This document shows, piece after piece, positions 1 through 9,672 of a stretch of DNA of 64,000 bases (positions within the stretch are counted from its first letter, which is position 1; every line of letters starts with the position of its first letter). The stretch covers positions 62,001 through 126,000 of the forward strand of contig NZ_FXTP01000008.1 of assembly GCF_900182705.1 (NCBI RefSeq), written 5' to 3'. The notes beneath the pieces were generated by a model. The model was not told where the DNA came from, ran no database searches, and saw nothing but the letters and a program-made list of their open reading frames with translations. The stretch is from Gracilimonas mengyeensis (GTDB lineage Bacteria > Bacteroidota > Rhodothermia > Balneolales > Balneolaceae). A program made the position numbers and the translations under genes.

Positions 1-2195
1 GTGATGGTACCAAACAGCACATTACGTATGCCCCACTCATGCGAAGCCCCGATGATAATCAGATCATCTTTATGAGTTTCGAGGTCTTCGAGCATGCCGC
101 CGGTCACATCTTCCGCTTCTTTTACGGTGATTTCCCAACGGTCAAAATTTTCGGTAAGGGGACGTATTCTTTGGCTAAGGGCTTCTTTCTCTTCTTCGGC
201 ATCAATACCCGGCTTCACTAACCGTAGCACTCTCAGGTCAGCCTCAACAGCCCGTGCCACGCGAATCCCGATTTCAAGCCCGAGGCGGGCATGCAGTCCG
301 CCACCCCAGGGTACCACTACTGATTTAATTTCATCCAGATTACGATCTTTCAGCACCGCTACATCAGCCTTCAGGTTTTTGATGATACGCTGCACCGGCG
401 AGTTGTAAATCCGGCCCAGGCTGAAGCCACCTTGCCAACCCATGACCATCATATCCGCTTTTCGATTTTCCGTTTCGGACATCAACCCTTTAAAAATATC
501 ATGCGAGGCTGCCGTAGCAGAATCGAATGTAGTTGCCAATAGTGATTCGGAATGTACTTCCTGCTGTTTCTCTGCACGGGATGCTTCACTTATGGATTTA
601 ATACTTTCCCGAACCGGCTCCTTATCCTCTAAAATTTGCTCTACCGTGGAAACAGGTGTTTGGTAGGGCACCTTCACCATATTCAACCCTGTTACAGAAC
701 CACCTTCCTCATCACCGGTAGCAATAAGCTGGGCTATTTTCAGTAAAGCTTTTTCGTGAACCGGGTTCGCCAAGGCCGCCATTACCTTTCTGGGCTCCGA
801 GGCATTTAACGCACGTATAGCCGGAGTCCATTCTTCAAATTCAGATTCATGTTTTTGCGGGGCTGCGACCAACGCTCCGAAACCCTGCTCTTTCCAGTTT
901 TCAGCCAGCTGGGGAAGGGCATGGTCAATTTCTACGCGATTCCGTCCCCACACAAAATACCAGGCCAGGCTAGCGATAATCAGAACCACCACGGCTATTT
1001 GGGCAAAAGGACCCGAATACACAATAATGGACAAACAACCCAGGGCAGCAATAATCTGCAACCAAGGCGTGCCTGGCGTTCGATAGGTCGGTTTATACCA
1101 ATCCGGATTGGCCACCCGGAGCGCTACGCAACCAATATTCAGCGCGGCATAACTGTATAGCTGCAGCACACTGGCTATTTTTGCTAAATCTTCCAGGCTT
1201 TCCAGCAAGAGAAAAAACAGGGCTAACACGCCGGTAAGGATGATAGCACGATAGGGTGTCAATAATTTATCATGGATAGCACTGAGCCAGTTCGGCACCA
1301 TACGGTCGCGCGCCATGGCCAGATTTATGCGGGATGATGCCATAATACTGGCATTGGCTGAAGAAAGCGTAGCCAGCAAACCGGCAATAATAATCGCGAC
1401 AGCTCCCGGCGATCCCAAAATAGTACGTGCAGCAGTGGTCAATGGATCGCGAACATCAGCAATGGTAGACTGTTCAAACATACCGCCAATTACCAAAACA
1501 ATAACTACATACAACAAGGTTACTAAAGCAACAGATCCAATAAGTGCCCGGGGCAGGTTCTTAGAGGGATCTTTTATTTCCTCAGCAACCGCTGCAATCT
1601 TCACAAACCCAAGAAAAGAAACAAACACCAAGGCCGTAGTGGCAGATATCGAATCAAATCCAAAAGGCATAAATGGATCATAGTTGGCACTATCAATATG
1701 GAATACCCCTAAAAAACTGAAAGAACCCAATATCACAAAAAGGACCAAGACCACTATTACTTGTGTTCGGCCTGACTCTTTAGCCCCTACTACATTTAAT
1801 ATGGTAAGCAGTATTCCTCCTATCACCGCACCCCAAAAAGCCGTTATCGGAAGAAACTGAGAGAGGTACTCCCCCAATCCATACAAATAAAAAGCGATGG
1901 CAAAAGTAAGACTCAGCCAAATACCCACACCTGAAATAGCTCCCAATGCCGGACCAAGTGAACGGGAAACAAAAAAGTAATCACCCCCGGAAGTCGGCAT
2001 CCCGGTGGCTAACTCGGCGGCACTTGAAGCGGTTATCATACAAACAACGCCTGCTATCAGGTAAGCAAAAATGGCAGCCGGACCCGACATCTCCAGGGCA
2101 ACCCCGGCCAGTAAAAAAATACCGGCACCAATCATCGTTCCAGCCCCGATGGTTAAGGCATCCCAAAAACCAAGCTCACGTTTTAAATCCGTCAT
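1..2195 (-). CDS. APC-family amino acid permease with C-terminal universal stress domain (partial, 3' end outside window)
   Basis: The reverse strand reads open from an ATG at 2195 to the window edge, about 731 codons, so the C-terminus is missing. The N-terminus (MTDLKRELGFWDALTIGAGT) followed by a glycine-rich first helix (MIGAGIFLLAG) and the PTSGGDYFF stretch is typical of the amino acid-polyamine-organocation transporter superfamily. Roughly twelve hydrophobic segments fill the first two thirds. The remainder is soluble, and its last visible part (DLIIIGASHEWGIRNVLFGT) is the nucleotide-binding-loop region of a UspA-type domain. Such permease-Usp fusions probably couple uptake to ATP or energy state; the substrate cannot be told. 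A purine-rich AAAAGGGAA lies about 9 bases upstream of the start. It is divergent from the glutamate dehydrogenase gene, which fits amino acid use but does not prove it. Confidence 0.85.
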   Translation of the reverse strand, partial: MTDLKRELGFWDALTIGAGTMIGAGIFLLAGVALEMSGPAAIFAYLIAGVVCMITASSAAELATGMPTSGGDYFFVSRSLGPALGAISGVGIWLSLTFAIAFYLYGLGEYLSQFLPITAFWGAVIGGILLTILNVVGAKESGRTQVIVVLVLFVILGSFSFLGVFHIDSANYDPFMPFGFDSISATTALVFVSFLGFVKIAAVAEEIKDPSKNLPRALIGSVALVTLLYVVIVLVIGGMFEQSTIADVRDPLTTAARTILGSPGAVAIIIAGLLATLSSANASIMASSRINLAMARDRMVPNWLSAIHDKLLTPYRAIILTGVLALFFLLLESLEDLAKIASVLQLYSYAALNIGCVALRVANPDWYKPTYRTPGTPWLQIIAALGCLSIIVYSGPFAQIAVVVLIIASLAWYFVWGRNRVEIDHALPQLAENWKEQGFGALVAAPQKHESEFEEWTPAIRALNASEPRKVMAALANPVHEKALLKIAQLIATGDEEGGSVTGLNMVKVPYQTPVSTVEQILEDKEPVRESIKSISEASRAEKQQEVHSESLLATTFDSATAASHDIFKGLMSETENRKADMMVMGWQGGFSLGRIYNSPVQRIIKNLKADVAVLKDRNLDEIKSVVVPWGGGLHARLGLEIGIRVARAVEADLRVLRLVKPGIDAEEEKEALSQRIRPLTENFDRWEITVKEAEDVTGGMLEDLETHKDDLIIIGASHEWGIRNVLFGTI

Positions 2196-2363
2196 AGTAT
2201 GTATTCCCTTTTAGTTCCTATGTAATCTAATACCAATTTTTAGGAAGTAAAATTCACTTTCCACATAATTTATCGGTAAAATCATTACAAGCCTTTCCTT
2301 GTTTCTCTGTAAGATAATTGCGACCATCACAATGATATAAAAACAGATGAGGAGATTCACTAC

Positions 2364-3770
2364 ATGTCCACCTATAAATTCTATGAGCAGGTAAACAAGA
2401 ACTTTGACAAGGCCGCCAGGTACACGCGATTTGATAAAGGTATACTGGCCCAGATAAAAATTTGCAATACAGTCTATCATGTCACTTTTCCCGTTCGGCG
2501 GGATGACGGCAGCATCGAAGTAATCGAAGGCTGGCGGGTAGAACATAGCCACCATAAATTACCCACCAAAGGCGGTATCCGCTTCAGCCACAAAGTGGAT
2601 GAAGATGAAACCATGGCATTGGCGGCGCTTATGTCCTACAAATGTGCCATCGTAGATGTACCTTTTGGAGGTGCCAAAGGCGGGGTAAAAATCAGTACGC
2701 GAGAGTATTCCGAATCGGAAATTGAGCGCATCACCCGGCGATACACCTATGAATTGATTAAAAAGGGATTTATTGGTCCGGGCGTAGATGTGCCCGCACC
2801 CGATTATGGTACCGGAGCTCGTGAAATGGGTTGGATTCTGGATACCTATCGTCAAATGCATGATGACCTGAACGCCGAAGGCTGTGTAACCGGCAAGCCC
2901 ATTCAGCAGGGTGGCATCCGGGGACGTACCGAAGCTACAGGACGAGGGGTCTATTTTGGCATCCGCGAGGCTTGTGACTCAAAAGAAGACATGAACAAGA
3001 TCGGACTTGAAACCGGTGTAGAGGGTAAGACTTTTGTTGTTCAGGGACTTGGTAACGTGGGATATCACGCTTCCAAGTATATGACTGAAGCCGGAGCCAA
3101 ACTGGTTGGTGTAGCTGAGATTGAAGGCTCCATTTATGATGAGAACGGCATCGACCTGGAGAAATTGATGGCTTTTCGCAAAGATACCGGCTCCATCATC
3201 GGTTTTGAAAACACCAAGGAACTGAAGAACCGCGATGATGCTCTGATGGCCGAATGCGATATTCTGATTCCTGCTGCCCTGGAAAGCCAGATTACCGGCG
3301 ACAATGCCGACCGGGTGAAAGCTAAAATTGTGGCAGAGGCTGCCAACGGTCCTACCACTGCCGATGCACACGATATTCTAAAAAAACGTGGTGCCCTCAT
3401 CATCCCCGATTCCTATCTGAATGCAGGTGGTGTAGTGGTGTCTTATTTCGAATGGCTTAAAAACATCCAGCATGTTCGCTATGGCCGACTGAGCAAACGC
3501 TTTGACGAAACCAGTATGAAGAAAATCCTGGGCGTTATTGAGAACCTCTCAGATCGAAGGTTTACCCAGGAAGAACTCGACAACCTGGCCCACGGTGCTG
3601 GTGAATACGACCTGGTTGATTCCGGTCTGGAGGAAACCATGATTACCGCTTATCAACAGATTGCCGAAATCCGTAACGAGCACGATCTCGATGATTTACG
3701 AACGGCAGCTTTCATCAATGCGATCAACAAAATCGGCATCATGTACGAACAGATGGGTATTTTCCCGTGA
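2364..3770 (+). CDS. gdhA: Glu/Leu/Phe/Val family glutamate dehydrogenase
   Basis: 468 residues, normal length for hexameric glutamate dehydrogenase, which interconverts glutamate with 2-oxoglutarate and ammonia using NAD(P). Substrate-site motifs are intact: PTKGGIR (about 68-73), YKCAIVDVPFGGAKGG (92-107) with K93 and the likely catalytic K105, and PAPDYGTG (145-151) with D147. The Rossmann dinucleotide motif QGLGNVG lies near residue 227. GAGGAGA just upstream is a good ribosome binding site for the ATG at 2364. NAD versus NADP preference cannot be read with confidence. A strong terminator follows, so the gene is probably monocistronic. The neighbouring divergent gene is an amino acid permease. 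Confidence 0.95.
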   Translation: MSTYKFYEQVNKNFDKAARYTRFDKGILAQIKICNTVYHVTFPVRRDDGSIEVIEGWRVEHSHHKLPTKGGIRFSHKVDEDETMALAALMSYKCAIVDVPFGGAKGGVKISTREYSESEIERITRRYTYELIKKGFIGPGVDVPAPDYGTGAREMGWILDTYRQMHDDLNAEGCVTGKPIQQGGIRGRTEATGRGVYFGIREACDSKEDMNKIGLETGVEGKTFVVQGLGNVGYHASKYMTEAGAKLVGVAEIEGSIYDENGIDLEKLMAFRKDTGSIIGFENTKELKNRDDALMAECDILIPAALESQITGDNADRVKAKIVAEAANGPTTADAHDILKKRGALIIPDSYLNAGGVVVSYFEWLKNIQHVRYGRLSKRFDETSMKKILGVIENLSDRRFTQEELDNLAHGAGEYDLVDSGLEETMITAYQQIAEIRNEHDLDDLRTAAFINAINKIGIMYEQMGIFP

Positions 3771-3831
3771 TTAGGTAGTTTTTACTTTCCTGTAAGGGCG
3801 CATTGCCATGTGTCTTTACGCAATGATTATG

Positions 3832-3859
3832 AGGCAGGCCGTTTGGTCTGCCTTTTTTT
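3832..3859 (+). terminator. Rho-independent terminator of glutamate dehydrogenase
   Basis: AGGCAGGCC, a short GTTT loop, GGTCTGCCT and a run of seven T follow the gdhA stop by about 60 bases. The stem has one G-T wobble. Confidence 0.85.
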
Positions 3860-4246
3860 GTTTGCCCAATTCAAAGGATCATCTATATTTAGGAGGGAAA
3901 TATGTTCGGATTTAAATAGGCCTTATAAGAAAAAACGGTATTAAATTTATTTCTTATTGGGATGGTGGGATTGCGATAGTGGCAACCTACCTGGTATTGA
4001 CCAAATAGAATCTATCCGAAGTTATAAGGTTATATCACTTTTTTACCCTAAGCACGGTTGAATACCAATTGTTTACTTATCACAGTCAAAATCTGTGGAA
4101 ATCTCTAAATCCCCTTAATCCGTGATTCAAACACCTGCCTAACCTCCGAAAACCATCAATTTCTTTGGCAGGGCTACCAACATGTGCCCCAATAGAGGCC
4201 ATGATGCTCACAAGTTAGAAAGAAACCCTTCAATCCACCTACACCG
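3860..4246. repeat. Gap with truncated copy of intergenic repeat family A
   Basis: No gene seen. About 4075-4215 matches the repeats at 5190, 7115 and 8262: AATCCGTGATTCAA, a CCTCCGAAAACCATCA stretch and GGGCTACCAACATGTG. The GC-rich middle found in the other copies is deleted here. Confidence 0.6.
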
Positions 4247-5124
4247 CTACCCCTTTTCCTCCATCACAGTATAGATCCATTCCACATAATAGGATATCCG
4301 GGAATTGTAGAATTCTTGTCCGCATACCCCATACCGGAATGCTGAAATATCAACTCCATCCCATCTTACGCCGCTGGCAACACCGGCTAAATACCACTCA
4401 TTTTCTTTTTTAATGAGCAAAGGACTTCCACTATCACCTCGCCCTATCACTGCCCTATCACTCCTTCTGTAGCCAAAGCTTTGTCACCACAGTCGAATGT
4501 ATATACGAGCCACTTATCTCTGGCTTCCTCTATCTTATTTTGAGCTCGCCTTAATTGTTGCCTGTTCGGCGAGGCTTCGTATTGACCAAGCTCTCCGTTT
4601 CCAGTGGCTCCTTTACCAAAAAGAATCCCAACCTGCCCTGCTTCATCCGCTGTTTGAAGAAGCTTTACGGGGCGTATCTCTTCAATGGGGTTCGCTAATT
4701 GAATCAGCGCGATATCATACATCGCCTCTTTGGCATTTATGACAGTCCGCGCTTTTTCCGGTGTTTTTTCAAGTGATATCACCCCGTCCATGTTTTCAAC
4801 TAACTGATCGTATGACGCTTTGAACTCCGAATGAATAATCACCCGGGACACTTTTCGGGGTTTATTGTTAATGATCACTTCCTCAACAAATTCCGATTCC
4901 ACAGAATGAGCTGCAACTACCACCCAGCGGCTGGTTATAAGTGTGCCATGACCACTTTCGGGTAAATCCACAAGCTGAGGAAAGGCGTCATCAGGAACCA
5001 GGTATTCGGAATCATTCACATCGGCCCGAATAATGATAAATATTTCAGCTATGGCATACAGGCACAGAAAGATGCCTGCAAAATGTAATGGGCTACTCAG
5101 CAGCCTGTTCTTGATGATTTGCAT
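4247..5124 (-). pseudogene. Trypsin-like serine protease, frameshifted by an 11-bp tandem duplication
   Basis: The 5' part (5124 to 4447) encodes an N-terminal hydrophobic segment (about residues 12-32), then a trypsin fold with catalytic His in VVVAAHSVE (H73) and Asp in MYDIALIQL (D137). It ends early after TEGVIGQ. The remaining part is in another frame and begins with GRGDSGSPLL, the catalytic serine loop, running to 4247. At the break gccctatcact occurs twice in tandem (4441-4451 and 4452-4462). Removing one copy restores a continuous frame reading EGVIGRGDSGSP. The frame is open further upstream to 5445, but that stretch lies in an intergenic repeat, so the ATG at 5124, before the membrane anchor, is the better start. 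Function was probably a membrane-anchored extracytoplasmic protease. Confidence 0.85.
4441..4462. repeat. 11-bp perfect tandem duplication inside the trypsin-like gene
   Basis: gccctatcact is present twice head to tail. Eleven is not a multiple of three, so the duplication shifts the frame just before the catalytic serine codon. Confidence 0.95.
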
Positions 5125-5189
5125 TTTGTTGATAATAGGTTCTAAATGGCTGCTCCACCTACGCGGATAGATAATGTTGGTTACGGGAA

Positions 5190-5566
5190 ACACGGTATAA
5201 AAACAAAATCCGCGTCTATCACGGAATCCCCTTAAGCCGTGGTTCATGAACCATCTTGCCCAACCTCCGAAAAGCATCAATATCTTTTGCACCAACCCGG
5301 CGGAGGTTTCTCTTTTTTCTTTCTTTAACCCCGGGCTGCGTCCGGTTAACACCATAATCCCAATTCCACATTTTTTCGGACTTACCTGGGCTACCAACAT
5401 ATGCCCCCTAACGGGGCCTTTCATAATGACCAACATCACACACACAAAAAGAAAATCCGTGCTATCTGTAAATCTACCTCATCCGTGATTCATACATCAT
5501 TAGCTTTATACCCAGAAAAGAAATCCGTGAAATCCCTCAATCTGCTAAATCTGTGATCGAAGCCAC
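5190..5566. repeat. Intergenic repeat family A, full copy
   Basis: Contains in order AATCCCCTTAAGCCGTGGTTCA, CCAACCTCCGAAAAGCATCA, CGGCGGAGGTTTC, CCCCGGGCTGCGTCCGGTTA, TTTTTTCGGACTTACC, GGGCTACCAACATATGCCCCC and two AATCCGTG-type modules. The same order occurs at 7115-7534 and 8262-8553. It ends about 10 bases before the stop of the symporter gene. Confidence 0.8.
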
Positions 5567-7000
5567 CTACTCCGAAGTCCAATACCCCACCGCTATAAAT
5601 GACAAAGCCGAAGCCGTAATCCCAAAAACATTAGGATCTAACTCATAAGGAAGATTTTCTGCTCCCACCTTAAGCTGAAGAAACAGGGTGACACTGCCGC
5701 CTAACAGCATGGCTGTCATCGCCGCAGCCGGGGTGCTTCTCTTCCAGTACAAGGCACCTATCACCGGGACAAACAATCCGGAAACCATAAAAGCGTAAGA
5801 ATACAGCATCAAGGTTAGCACGTCATCCATAGAATATGCCACAAGAATAGCCAGCGCTCCTATCACGAAAGTTACAATTTGGGAGGTCTTCAAAAACGAA
5901 GCACTCTCGTGATCCATATCATTTAGCTTAGAAAGAAAATCAGTTACGATATTACCGGATGAAGCCATCAGGCAACTATCAGCGGTAGAAAGGATAGCGG
6001 AGAAATAAGCGGCCAGCATCACGCCCATAAAACCCACGGGCAGCACGGTACGCAACAACATCGGCAGACCCGTTTCGGGATCAATTTCACTGACACTGGC
6101 AGCCCCCAAATAATCAAACATGCCCTGATCGGCGGCAACCCGGGCGAATAATCCCAAAGCCACGCCCATGAACGCCATTACCGGCCACTCAAACAATCCG
6201 GCCAGGTACCACGCTCGTTTAGCTGTTTTTTCATCCCGGCAGGCATAAATGCGCTGGTAGAGCGTCATCCCGATATACCAAATAGGGAAAATGGTAACCA
6301 GCCAGTACACCACATCCTGCCAGCTGAAATTGGTGAGCGAAAGCATCTCCGGGGAAACGGTGGCTTGTATTGTATCCCAGCCACCTACAGCCGAATACGA
6401 GATGGGAATCCCTACAAACACCAAGCCCAGCATCAGAATGGTCCACTGTATGGTATCGGTGTAGATAACGGCTTTTATCCCGCCCAACACAGTGTATACT
6501 ACCGCCACAATGCCCATGATCAGGATGCCATTATCCAGGCTAAGATTGGCAAAAGTACCATTAGCCAACTTCGCACCGGCCAGAATCTGGGAGCTGGTAA
6601 ATCCCGCATAGCCAATGGCTGAAATAACAGCTGCCACCAAAGCTACACTGCCCGAGTAGTGATGTTCGAATATCTGGGGAAAGGTGTAGGCATTTTTAAA
6701 CACGGGGTTGTTCTTCACTTTGGGGATGAGCAGTACAGCTGCCGACCAAGCCCCCAACAACCCCGTAAACAACATCCACGAACCAGAGAGGCCCATGGTA
6801 AAACCGAGTCCGCCCAAGCCAATGGAAAAGCCGCCGCCTACATCCGTGGCCACCACCGAAAGACCGATATGCAGACTGTTCATATCGCGCCCACCCACGT
6901 AATAATCTTCCCCGCCTTTGTTTTTTCGGTAGAAATAATAGCCAAATCCCAACAGGCCAATGATATAAATGGCAAAAATGGTCAGGTCGATGGGATGCAT
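5567..7000 (-). CDS. Sodium:solute symporter (SSF/SSS family)
   Basis: 477 residues and strongly hydrophobic, with about 13 membrane helices. The N-terminal helix is followed by GGEDYYVGGRDM and a glycine-rich helix (VATDVGGGFSIGLGG), which is the signature start of the solute:sodium symporter family. These inner-membrane carriers use the sodium gradient to take up small solutes such as sugars, proline, pantothenate or sialic acid. The substrate here cannot be assigned. The gene stands alone between two family A repeats, and no metabolic partner gene is nearby. The ATG at 7000 gives a normal N-terminus. Confidence 0.9.
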   Translation of the reverse strand: MHPIDLTIFAIYIIGLLGFGYYFYRKNKGGEDYYVGGRDMNSLHIGLSVVATDVGGGFSIGLGGLGFTMGLSGSWMLFTGLLGAWSAAVLLIPKVKNNPVFKNAYTFPQIFEHHYSGSVALVAAVISAIGYAGFTSSQILAGAKLANGTFANLSLDNGILIMGIVAVVYTVLGGIKAVIYTDTIQWTILMLGLVFVGIPISYSAVGGWDTIQATVSPEMLSLTNFSWQDVVYWLVTIFPIWYIGMTLYQRIYACRDEKTAKRAWYLAGLFEWPVMAFMGVALGLFARVAADQGMFDYLGAASVSEIDPETGLPMLLRTVLPVGFMGVMLAAYFSAILSTADSCLMASSGNIVTDFLSKLNDMDHESASFLKTSQIVTFVIGALAILVAYSMDDVLTLMLYSYAFMVSGLFVPVIGALYWKRSTPAAAMTAMLLGGSVTLFLQLKVGAENLPYELDPNVFGITASALSFIAVGYWTSE

Positions 7001-7114
7001 GGATAAGGATCGTTGAGGTTAGGATGAGTGCGTAAATAGCCTTCAATATCAGCCATTTAACGTGTTTAAGAGCATTTCACCCAATTATAGGGGATATGAG
7101 GCGAAGCTTCAATT

Positions 7115-7534
7115 TTGAAAGGGGCTACCAGCATTTGCCCCATAGCGGCTCTATTACGATTACCCACATAACATCAAAAAGAAAAACCGTGTCATCCAAC
7201 AATCTGTCGTAATCCGCGATTCAATCACCTAATTGCCCAACCTCCGCAAACCATCAGCTTCTCTGGCTCCCGCCGGGCGGAGGTTCGTCTTTAATTTTAT
7301 CATCTAACCCCGGGCTGCGTCCGGCTGACAATTAAACCTATTTCAATATCTCTTCGGACTAACCCGGGGCTACCAATATGTGACCCCTAGCGGGGTCTTT
7401 CGTGATGACCGGCATCAAAAAAACAGAAAATCCGTGCTATCCTTAAATCCACCTAATCTGTGATTCATACACCATCAGCTTCATACCCAGAAAAATAATC
7501 CGTGCAATCCCACAATCTGCTCAATCCGTGATCA
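7115..7534. repeat. Intergenic repeat family A, full copy, supplying the stop codon of the next gene
   Basis: Fills most of the 531-base gap 7001-7531. It has the same module order as the copy at 5190, including CCCCGGGCTGCGTCCGGCTG and GGGGCTACCAATATGTGACCCC. Its final AATCCGTGATCA contains the TGA stop (complement of 7532-7534) of the minus-strand channel gene. No gene is seen in the gap. Confidence 0.8.
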
Positions 7535-8140
7535 CACTCTTTTCATTTTGGGCAAGGCCAGATTCCATCGAATAGATACCGTGCGAATCCCAATAATAAC
7601 CCCGGTAGTCAGCAAATAATTAAGATTATCCGGAAGATCAATTTCAATCCCCAGGTAAAAAACGACCGCGCCGGCCAGGCAAGCGGTGGCATAAATTTCT
7701 TTTCGAAAGATAAGTGGCACTTCGCGGCACAACACATCACGGGTGATACCTCCAACCACGGCGGATATCATCCCCATCATGCCGGCCATAAAAGGATTCA
7801 ACCCGAACGACAACGCCTTTTCCATCCCGATGATGGTAAACAGCGCAATGCCAATGGTATCAAAGAGGAAGAGGGTCTTGCTGTAATTGTTCAGCTTTTT
7901 CCCCATCAGGAAAGTAAAGGGCACGGCGGCCAGAATAACTATGGGGTAATTCATATCGGCCATCCAGGTGATAGGATGGCTGTCGAGCAGTAAATCGCGG
8001 ACGGTTCCTCCGCCAATGGCCGTTACAAATCCCACGACGGAAGCACCGAAAATATCCATATCGGTTCGCGAGGCCATCCGTATACCACTGATGGCGAACA
8101 CAAAGGTTCCGAAAAGATCAAGCAGGTAGATTACGTCCAT
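7532..8140 (-). CDS. TRIC/UPF0126 family cation channel-like membrane protein
   Basis: 202 residues with seven predicted membrane helices arranged as two repeats of three plus one. Each repeat carries the family motif: GGGTVRDLLL near residue 44 and GGITRDVLCRE near 128. This is the bacterial trimeric intracellular cation channel family (formerly UPF0126; YicG/YadS type). Known members conduct monovalent cations, but the physiological role in bacteria is unsettled; glycine import has been suggested for some. Length is normal. The stop codon lies in the end of the adjoining family A repeat. Confidence 0.88.
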   Translation of the reverse strand: MDVIYLLDLFGTFVFAISGIRMASRTDMDIFGASVVGFVTAIGGGTVRDLLLDSHPITWMADMNYPIVILAAVPFTFLMGKKLNNYSKTLFLFDTIGIALFTIIGMEKALSFGLNPFMAGMMGMISAVVGGITRDVLCREVPLIFRKEIYATACLAGAVVFYLGIEIDLPDNLNYLLTTGVIIGIRTVSIRWNLALPKMKRV

Positions 8141-8222
8141 TACTGAGTAATAGCTGGGTAGGTTAAAAGAAAATTACAGGCTTAAAGTATTTTTTTAGAG
8201 TATTGGAAGCAGGAGCTTTTGC

Positions 8223-8246
8223 GTTCCCAACGAGGACGTTGGGAAC
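8223..8246. repeat. Perfect hairpin GTTCCCAACG-AGGA-CGTTGGGAAC
   Basis: Two 10-base arms separated by 4 bases. There is no T-run, so it is not an obvious terminator. It resembles the CGTTCCCACGCTCTGCGTGGGAACG-type dispersed palindromes of many genomes; a degenerate relative lies at 28552-28574. Confidence 0.7.
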
Positions 8247-8261
8247 GAGACCTCAACATGA

Positions 8262-8553
8262 CATCAAAAAAGAAAATCTGTGTCGTCCCACCATCCGTTA
8301 AATCTGTGATTCAACCACCTAATTGCCCAACCTCCGACAACCATTAGCTTCTCTGGCACCCTCTGGGCGGAGGTTCGCCCTATTCATCTTCTTTATCCCC
8401 GGGCTGCGTCCGGTTTACAATTAAACCTATTTCAATGTCTTTTCGGACTTACCCGGGGCTACCAACATGTGACCCCTAACGGGGTTTTTGATAATGACAA
8501 ACATCAAAAAAAGAAATCCGCGCAATCCCAAAATCCGCTTAACCCGTGATTCA
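8262..8553. repeat. Intergenic repeat family A, copy ending in the stop codon of the Mrp gene
   Basis: Same modules as the copies at 5190 and 7115 (CCCCGGGCTGCGTCCGGTTT, TTTTCGGACTTACCCGGGGC, ACCAACATGTGACCCC). It accounts for most of the gap 8141-8550. The terminal CCCGTGATTCA overlaps the TGA stop (8551-8553) of the downstream minus-strand gene. Confidence 0.8.
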
Positions 8554-9672
8554 GGGACGGAATTTAATATCGACCTTCTTCGTGGGAGATTGCTCCTTCA
8601 AGCGAATCGCCAGTTGCTGCTGCATGTTGCCGGTGGCTTCCATCAGGGCGGTAGCTGCAGGGGATTCACTGTCTTCCAGCACTATCGGTTTACCGGAGTC
8701 GCCGCCTTCGCGCAGGGTTTGCTGCAGGGGAACTTCAGCCAGCACGGGCACATTCATTTCTTCTGCAAGATGCGCGGCTCCGCCTTTGCCAAAGATGTAG
8801 TATTTCTTATCCGGCATATCGGGTGGAGTGAAATAGGCCATATTTTCTACCATGCCCAGCACAGGCACATTCACTTTTTTGAACATCGCCACGCCTTTGC
8901 GGGCGTCATCCAGGGCCACGGTTTGCGGGGTAGAAACGATCACGGCGCCGGTCAGCGGCACGGTTTGCACAATGGTAAGCTGGATATCACCGGTTCCGGG
9001 AGGGAGGTCCATAATCAGGTAGTCCAGTTCGCCCCATTCCACATCGGTCATAAACTGCTTGATGGCGCTGGTAGCCATGGGGCCGCGCCATACCATCGCC
9101 TGGTCCACATCCACCAAAAAGCCCATTGAAACTAATTTGATGCCATATTTCTCATGCGGCACCAGTTTCTTTTGGGTGGTGATGTTAGGTCGGTCGTGGA
9201 TATTAAACATGGTGGGGATGCTTGGCCCGTACACATCGGTGTCCATCAATCCCACTTTATGGCCTTTCTTAGCCAGGGTAGCTGCCAGGTTCACCGCTAC
9301 GGTAGATTTTCCAACCCCGCCCTTGCCGGAGGCTACAGCAATGATGTTCTTCACGCCTGGCAGTATTTCCTGCTCTTGTTGCTGCTGTCCGGGTTTTGAC
9401 GCTTCCATCTCCCGTTTCTTGGAGAGATTCACTGCCGTCTGTATATCTACAATGGCTTCACTGTCGATAAACTTGTGGATGGCATTCTCACACTTTTTAG
9501 TGAGCTTCTGCTCCAGTGCTTCATCCTTCTCGGGAAATTCGAGCGTGAAGGATACGTATTTGTCTTGCACGATCACGTCCTGAACCATGTCCAGAGAAAT
9601 GAGATCGCGTCTTTCGGTGGGGTGTAAAATCTGGCTGAGTGCGGATTTAACCTGTTCTTTGTTGATAGCCAT
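8551..9672 (-). CDS. apbC: Mrp/NBP35 family P-loop ATPase, iron-sulfur cluster carrier
   Basis: 373 residues. Residues 1-90 form a MIP18/DUF59-type domain; then a Q/E-rich linker; then a deviant Walker A GKGGVGKST at 116-124, MDTDVYGPS, the Walker B-like MDLPPGTGD and ENMAYF. This family carries Fe-S clusters to target apoproteins in the cytoplasm. The CxxC pair that often follows ENMAYF in ApbC/Mrp is absent; the region reads TPPDMPDKKYYIFGKGG, a variant I recall from Bacteroidota homologues, so cluster ligation must differ from the E. coli type. The gene is alone, with repeats on its 3' side. Confidence 0.9.
   Translation of the reverse strand: MAINKEQVKSALSQILHPTERRDLISLDMVQDVIVQDKYVSFTLEFPEKDEALEQKLTKKCENAIHKFIDSEAIVDIQTAVNLSKKREMEASKPGQQQQEQEILPGVKNIIAVASGKGGVGKSTVAVNLAATLAKKGHKVGLMDTDVYGPSIPTMFNIHDRPNITTQKKLVPHEKYGIKLVSMGFLVDVDQAMVWRGPMATSAIKQFMTDVEWGELDYLIMDLPPGTGDIQLTIVQTVPLTGAVIVSTPQTVALDDARKGVAMFKKVNVPVLGMVENMAYFTPPDMPDKKYYIFGKGGAAHLAEEMNVPVLAEVPLQQTLREGGDSGKPIVLEDSESPAATALMEATGNMQQQLAIRLKEQSPTKKVDIKFRP

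Noticed and set aside
5125-5445. N-terminal extension of the trypsin-like gene
   Set aside because: The open frame runs through repeat family A sequence, which recurs in other gaps; the ATG at 5124 precedes a membrane anchor and is the natural start.
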